From: Flavobacteriales bacterium
GTDB lineage: Bacteria; Bacteroidota; Bacteroidia; Flavobacteriales_D; Sanyastnellaceae
Assembly: GCA_028823435.1 (NCBI GenBank)
Contig: JAPKBK010000041.1
Coordinates: 1 to 10,897 of the forward strand
DNA: 10,897 nt
Direction: 5' to 3'
The notes under the pieces are model-generated. The model was not told the DNA's origin. It saw nothing but the letters and a program-made list of their open reading frames with translations, and did not search any database. The position numbers and the translations under genes are program-made. This document shows positions 7,437 through 10,897 of the stretch, piece by piece; within the stretch, counting starts at the first letter, position 1; each line of letters begins with the position of its first letter.

Positions 7437-8630
7437 TTATAAACGTGTATGCATGTGTAGACAGCGCAAGGGTGCTACTGCCAAAAATACGGCGAGTGCG
7501 CCACACCACAAAGAAAGAGATGTAAATTGGGGCAGCAGCCACGGACTCAGTATCAAATACGCAGCGACAACAATGGCTGCAGCAGCAATTGCCTTGTTCT
7601 TACATGTCAAGCTTTGCGGAAGGAAAACCACACATGCGGGCAAGGTCCACAGGAGATTGAAGTTCCCCCAAGTATCGGAATGGTCTGTAAGCACCCACAT
7701 GGCTGAAAGCACCACCCCCAGGGTCATTGCGACGCCTGCAATAAAAAACCGGACCACATTGTACATGGCGTGACTTGAAGCGTCTGATTTGCTTTCTTTC
7801 ATGGCCTTCTTGATTTTCAGAGCACCAATGAGTGCCACGAAAAAGAGAGACACAAAAAGCGGAAAGTGACGTTTCGGAGCGCCTTCTGGATGACCCGCAA
7901 ACCACGTGCCCTCAACAATCAAATGGTCCTCTCTGTCATTTTCACTTGTCAGAGGAACATCATTGACCGTCATTCTCTTTAACGCTTCAGCCAAATCATC
8001 AGGGATAAAAGAAGCACCACACTCTGTCATAACCGCATCCGCTCTGGGACCCAAAATAAAATCCATGCCAAGAGAAGTCCAAGGTGAACCTTCAATATAG
8101 GGCCTAAGTCCATCTCTAAATGTTCTGCCATCCGCACGACAATGTGTCTTGAGTTTGTCGCCTAAAGCGGCCTCCAGTACCACGATAACACGAGACGCAC
8201 AGTTGTCTCTAAAAAACTCATATCTGTACACCGAATTTTCTTCCTCAAGATTCCAAGACAAATACCCAGCCACATCTCTCACTTCGTTGGCATTCAAGTT
8301 TAGACGCTGTTCAAACATGCCACGCCCAGATCCGATATACGCACTTTTAAACATATAAAAAGGCGCTGCAGTAAGCTTATAGTTCAGTCTGCCCCGCATA
8401 AAGTTCATATAGAACCCGTCATCAAATGAAAATGTGCCGTAATTAAATACCCAGTCTACCACTGGCACTTCCGCTGGGTCGTAAATTCTAATGGCAGTAT
8501 GACCAAACGCAGAATAGGTATCATGTCCCGGACTTAACGTAATGACACTCACAGTGGCCTCATCACTCAGGTTTTCATGCCACTGTGCGTGACTTGAAAA
8601 CGGGGACAGACCCAACATCAAAAGAAGCAT
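7437..8630 (-). CDS. DUF4105 (Lnb N-terminal type) membrane protein with five C-terminal membrane segments
   Basis: If translated from ATG 8628-8630 this is a 397-residue protein. Residues 1-15 form a signal peptide (MLLLMLGL, ending SHA|Q). Residues about 20-225 carry DUF4105/Lnb_N hallmarks: TLSPGHDTYSAFGHTAIRIYDP, VFNYGTFSFDD, FMRGRL, and YEFFRDNCASR, with the conserved His, Asn and Cys expected of this papain-like-looking periplasmic domain. From residue about 255 to the end there are five hydrophobic segments (near 256-270, 291-315, 325-340, 347-366 and 370-387), matching the usual five-helix tail. The protein should be anchored in the inner membrane with the N-domain in the periplasm. 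An AAAGG at 8639-8643 lies 8 nt before the ATG. As sequenced it continues in frame from dapF. Its substrate is unknown. Confidence 0.85.
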   Translation of the reverse strand: MLLLMLGLSPFSSHAQWHENLSDEATVSVITLSPGHDTYSAFGHTAIRIYDPAEVPVVDWVFNYGTFSFDDGFYMNFMRGRLNYKLTAAPFYMFKSAYIGSGRGMFEQRLNLNANEVRDVAGYLSWNLEEENSVYRYEFFRDNCASRVIVVLEAALGDKLKTHCRADGRTFRDGLRPYIEGSPWTSLGMDFILGPRADAVMTECGASFIPDDLAEALKRMTVNDVPLTSENDREDHLIVEGTWFAGHPEGAPKRHFPLFVSLFFVALIGALKIKKAMKESKSDASSHAMYNVVRFFIAGVAMTLGVVLSAMWVLTDHSDTWGNFNLLWTLPACVVFLPQSLTCKNKAIAAAAIVVAAYLILSPWLLPQFTSLSLWCGALAVFLAVAPLRCLHMHTRL

Positions 8631-9458
8631 GGTCACGACCTTTAAAATCCCCCTGACCATTTCGCTTGCCTTTCCGCTAAGCCAAACGCCATTGTAACCC
8701 CCACCATCTTTTGACGGTTCAAACCGCACAATTAAGTCTCCACCTGGCATCTTTACTTTACGCTGGGTTTCGCCGCCATGCAATGTGAAATGAACCAACG
8801 CCGCTGCGACTGCACCAGTGCCACATGCTTTTGTTTCACCTTCCACCCCTCTTTCATAGGTGCGCAATAAAAGTTCTTCTCCCAAGTCACACAACACATT
8901 GACGTTAGTCCCATCAGGTGCATATCGCGTGTGATACCTCACCCGTCGTCCGAAAGCGTCAATGTTAAATTCTTCCAGCGTCTGTGTGTCATGGACAACA
9001 TGGATGTGATGAGGTGATCCGGTATCGATAAAGAAATCCCCTCTGAAGTCATCATGATCAATTTCAAGCGGAGAACTCAGCGGCATAAATTTCACGCTCG
9101 GCAAATCTAAATCCGTATTCAGCCTGACTTTATGAAGCCCGTCACAAGCCTCAAAAATTGCTTCATCATTCACCCAACCCTGCATTTTTGCATATAAAAA
9201 CGAAGCACGGGTCCCATTTCCACAAAACGATCGCGAGCCATCTGCGTTTCTATAATCACATTTGAGATCGACATGGGGCAATTCAGAGGCTTCTAATACG
9301 ATGACACCATCCGTGTTTTCTTGCTCGCAAATCCTAGTAATAACTTTATTATCAAGTGACTGCAAGTCAAATCCTACATATTTAAATCCATCAATAATCA
9401 CAAAAGTATTGCCCGTACCCTCCCACTTTTGAAATTCGATTTGCAACGCTTCACTCAT
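7437..9458 (-). CDS. dapF: Diaminopimelate epimerase reading in frame into a DUF4105 protein
   Basis: As written this is one 673-residue open frame. Residues 1-273 are DapF, which interconverts LL- and meso-diaminopimelate for peptidoglycan and lysine synthesis in the cytoplasm. The start MSEALQIEFQKWEGTGN matches the family N-terminus. The two catalytic cysteines are Cys79 (FCGNGTR) and Cys212 (ACGTG, within an ERGV-EGET context), and the domain ends at the usual VWLSGKAS segment. There is then no stop: the frame continues into a signal peptide and a DUF4105 protein (see the entry at 7437-8630). The open frame extends 49 residues further upstream, to 9605, but that part overlaps the divergent E1 gene and is not DapF-like, so ATG 9456-9458 is chosen. 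If one C of the run 8649-8653 is surplus, dapF ends at TAA 8642-8644 with 271 residues, a normal length. Confidence 0.9.
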   Translation of the reverse strand: MSEALQIEFQKWEGTGNTFVIIDGFKYVGFDLQSLDNKVITRICEQENTDGVIVLEASELPHVDLKCDYRNADGSRSFCGNGTRASFLYAKMQGWVNDEAIFEACDGLHKVRLNTDLDLPSVKFMPLSSPLEIDHDDFRGDFFIDTGSPHHIHVVHDTQTLEEFNIDAFGRRVRYHTRYAPDGTNVNVLCDLGEELLLRTYERGVEGETKACGTGAVAAALVHFTLHGGETQRKVKMPGGDLIVRFEPSKDGGGYNGVWLSGKASEMVRGILKVVTMLLLMLGLSPFSSHAQWHENLSDEATVSVITLSPGHDTYSAFGHTAIRIYDPAEVPVVDWVFNYGTFSFDDGFYMNFMRGRLNYKLTAAPFYMFKSAYIGSGRGMFEQRLNLNANEVRDVAGYLSWNLEEENSVYRYEFFRDNCASRVIVVLEAALGDKLKTHCRADGRTFRDGLRPYIEGSPWTSLGMDFILGPRADAVMTECGASFIPDDLAEALKRMTVNDVPLTSENDREDHLIVEGTWFAGHPEGAPKRHFPLFVSLFFVALIGALKIKKAMKESKSDASSHAMYNVVRFFIAGVAMTLGVVLSAMWVLTDHSDTWGNFNLLWTLPACVVFLPQSLTCKNKAIAAAAIVVAAYLILSPWLLPQFTSLSLWCGALAVFLAVAPLRCLHMHTRL
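8649..8653. other. C5 homopolymer at the dapF/DUF4105 junction; candidate frameshift site
   Basis: On the minus strand this is GGGGG inside the codons AGG GGG ATT TTA AAG. With four G instead of five the dapF frame becomes AGG GGA TTT TAA, ending dapF normally as ...MVRGF-stop. The DUF4105 ATG (8628-8630) would then stand 11 nt downstream, behind an AAAGG. This is the single position at which a one-base indel would convert two ordinary adjacent genes into the fused frame seen here. Confidence 0.5.
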
Positions 9459-9464
9459 GCTTCG

Positions 9465-9481
9465 AAGGTAACGTACCTTTG
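9465..9481 (+). promoter_or_regulatory. Candidate -7 box and overlapping dyad in the divergent intergenic region
   Basis: TACCTTTG at 9474-9481 matches the Bacteroidota -7 consensus TAnnTTTG on the plus strand. It would place the transcription start at about 9487-9488, at the E1 start codon. A good -33 TTTG at the right spacing is not present. The same bases form half of a perfect dyad, AAGGTA-ACG-TACCTT (9465-9479), a possible operator. The minus strand has a weaker TACCTTCG. This is inference from motif match only. Confidence 0.35.
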
Positions 9482-9486
9482 TTTCG

Positions 9487-10897
9487 ATGTCCCAACACTC
9501 ATCTACTACAATATCAACAGACAGATTCATCTCTGCATACCGTACAATGCGGACTGCCAGAAGCATGTCTGATCTGTATGAGGAACATGCAAAGCTCACA
9601 TCCAAATACGTTCACGCGTGCTCAAATGGCCACGAAGCGATACAGGTCGCTGCAGGGTCCCTTCTTAAAAAGCAGGATTGGCTCAGTTGCTACTACCGTG
9701 ATGACAGCATGCTTCTTGCGATGGGAATCACACCCGAGGAGCTCATGTTGCAACTTTTTGCAAAACGTGACGACCCCTTTTCTGGAGGAAGAACCTACTA
9801 CGCTCACCCTTCTTTAAACCGTCCCGATCTGCCGAAAATACCGCATCAAAGTTCAGCAACGGGAATGCAAGCGATACCCGCTACAGGGGTTGCAATGGGA
9901 CTGCAGTACAGAGAAGAACAAGGCCTTGACACATGGGCGAAGGGAGATGCACCAGTGGTCATGTGCTCGATAGGTGATGCCGCGATGACGGAGGGCGAAG
10001 TAAGCGAAGCGCTCTATATGACGGCACTCAAGAAGCTACCTATTGTTTGGCTTGTACAGGATAACGAATGGGACATCTCAGCGCACGCGAGAGAAATTCG
10101 ATTTGGAGACGCCACGACTATGGCTGCGGGATACCCACCGATTGAAGTTCGCAAAGTTGATGGCACGGACCTTCCTGCTTGCCTCGCGCTGATGGAGGAG
10201 GTGATCAACCTTGTGCGTGAAGAACGGCGCCCTTTCCTCATTCATGCGACTGTGCCCCTTCTGGGCCACCATACGTCAGGCGTACGTCGTGAGTTTTACA
10301 GGGATGATTTGGACGACGCAAAGAAACGAGATCCTCTCCCACGCATAGAAAAGTATTTAACAGACGCAGATATTCTCGACACAACATCACTTGCGCTCAT
10401 TAAAGCCGAAATTGATGGAGATGTCAACGAGGCGTTTGATCGCGCTCGAAATGCTGAAGAGCCTGTCTTTGAGGACCTCCTGAATCACAGATTTGCGCCG
10501 ACAGACGTGACCGAAGAACTGGGAAACAGAACACCGAAAGGTGCCGAGATCACTTTGATGGTCGATTGTGCGCTCCACGCCATGCAAGAGATCATGACGA
10601 AACATCCTGAATCGCTGCTCTACGGACAAGACGTCGGAAAGCGGCTGGGCGGTGTTTTCAGAGAAGCGGCAACCCTGGGCACCAAATTCGGAGACGACAG
10701 AGTCTTTAATACCCCCATCCAAGAAGCATTTATTATAGGCTCGACAGTAGGGATGTCATGTACCGGACTTAAGCCCATTGTAGAAGTTCAATTTGCCGAT
10801 TATCTGTGGCCTGGACTGAACCAATTGTTCTCTGAACTCTCGCGTTCTTACTTCCTGTCAAACGGAAAATGGCCTGTGCATTCTCTCATTCGGGTTC
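9487..10897 (+). CDS. Fused alpha/beta 2-oxoacid dehydrogenase E1 component, 3' truncated by the window edge
   Basis: 470 codons are visible and no stop is reached. The protein is the thiamine-diphosphate E1 of a pyruvate or branched-chain 2-oxoacid dehydrogenase complex, of the type with both chains in one polypeptide that is common in Bacteroidota. It decarboxylates the 2-oxoacid and passes the acyl group to the E2 lipoyl domain in the cytoplasm. E1alpha signs: KYVHACSNGHEAIQ near 41, YYRDD near 69, KIPHQSSATGMQAIPATG near 116, the cofactor motif GDAAMTEGE at 163 with QDN at 191-193, and HHTSGVRREFYRDDLDDA near 262-279. The E1beta part begins near residue 350 (KGAEITLMVD) and shows TPIQEAFIIGSTVGM and EVQFADYLWPGLNQL. 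Start ATG 9487 is preferred over 9547 and 9565 because it keeps the helix RFISAYRTMRTARSMSDLYEE expected at the family N-terminus; an in-frame stop lies at 9469. Pyruvate versus branched-chain substrate cannot be decided. Confidence 0.93.
   Translation, partial: MSQHSSTTISTDRFISAYRTMRTARSMSDLYEEHAKLTSKYVHACSNGHEAIQVAAGSLLKKQDWLSCYYRDDSMLLAMGITPEELMLQLFAKRDDPFSGGRTYYAHPSLNRPDLPKIPHQSSATGMQAIPATGVAMGLQYREEQGLDTWAKGDAPVVMCSIGDAAMTEGEVSEALYMTALKKLPIVWLVQDNEWDISAHAREIRFGDATTMAAGYPPIEVRKVDGTDLPACLALMEEVINLVREERRPFLIHATVPLLGHHTSGVRREFYRDDLDDAKKRDPLPRIEKYLTDADILDTTSLALIKAEIDGDVNEAFDRARNAEEPVFEDLLNHRFAPTDVTEELGNRTPKGAEITLMVDCALHAMQEIMTKHPESLLYGQDVGKRLGGVFREAATLGTKFGDDRVFNTPIQEAFIIGSTVGMSCTGLKPIVEVQFADYLWPGLNQLFSELSRSYFLSNGKWPVHSLIRV

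Noticed and set aside
7387..7773. 128-codon plus-strand open frame opposite the DUF4105 membrane tail
   Set aside because: Shadow of the membrane-helix coding region; low-complexity Ala/Thr composition comes from the reverse complement.
9459..9605. 49-residue N-terminal extension of DapF
   Set aside because: It overlaps the coding start of the divergent E1 gene and has no DapF similarity; the family N-terminus begins at the ATG at 9458.
10387..10722. 111-codon minus-strand open frame
   Set aside because: Antisense to the E1 gene, which is unambiguous through this region.

Overview
The window looks like a chromosomal piece of a Bacteroidota member, most likely a marine-type flavobacterium (order Flavobacteriales in the broad sense). 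The evidence is a protein with a type IX secretion (T9SS) C-terminal sorting domain, lipoproteins with short lipoboxes, signal peptides cleaved just before Gln, a fused alpha/beta 2-oxoacid dehydrogenase E1 of the Bacteroidota type, a TAnnTTTG-type promoter box, and almost no Shine-Dalgarno sequences. Genus or species cannot be called from this sequence alone.

Layout. Positions 1-597 hold no protein gene. They contain a tRNA-Arg(CCG) on the minus strand (278-349), a 17-bp copy of that tRNA's 3' end at 56-72, short inverted and tandem repeats between the two copies, and a weak hairpin near 492-533. Positions 598-1526 carry two small exported proteins on the minus strand: an unrecognised one and a Spy/CpxP-like periplasmic protein. 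Positions 1615-9458 form one tightly packed minus-strand series. In transcription order it runs dapF (diaminopimelate epimerase), a DUF4105/Lnb_N-type membrane protein, a large lipoprotein, a DUF5723-like outer-membrane protein, kdsA (KDO-8-phosphate synthase), a T9SS-exported beta-propeller-like protein, and a small lipoprotein with a GTG start. Several of these genes touch or overlap (1-nt and 4-nt overlaps, 2-nt and 12-nt gaps). From 9487 to the window end a divergent plus-strand gene encodes the fused E1alpha/E1beta of a 2-oxoacid dehydrogenase and runs off the right edge.

How it fits together. The long minus-strand series has a cell-envelope theme. DapF supplies meso-diaminopimelate for peptidoglycan (and lysine), KdsA supplies the KDO sugar of lipopolysaccharide, and the other members are exported, lipid-anchored, membrane-spanning or outer-membrane proteins. 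The E1 gene belongs to central metabolism and shares only a 28-bp intergenic region with dapF.

Most notable points. (1) dapF and the DUF4105 gene read as one 673-residue open frame, but removing one base from a run of five C (8649-8653) would restore a dapF stop and a separate DUF4105 start with a Shine-Dalgarno-like AAAGG, so this is either a real fusion or a one-base indel. (2) The duplicated tRNA 3' end resembles an integration scar. (3) The 28-bp divergent intergenic contains a perfect 6-bp dyad that overlaps a promoter-like box. I saw no CRISPR array, transposase, integrase or defence system.
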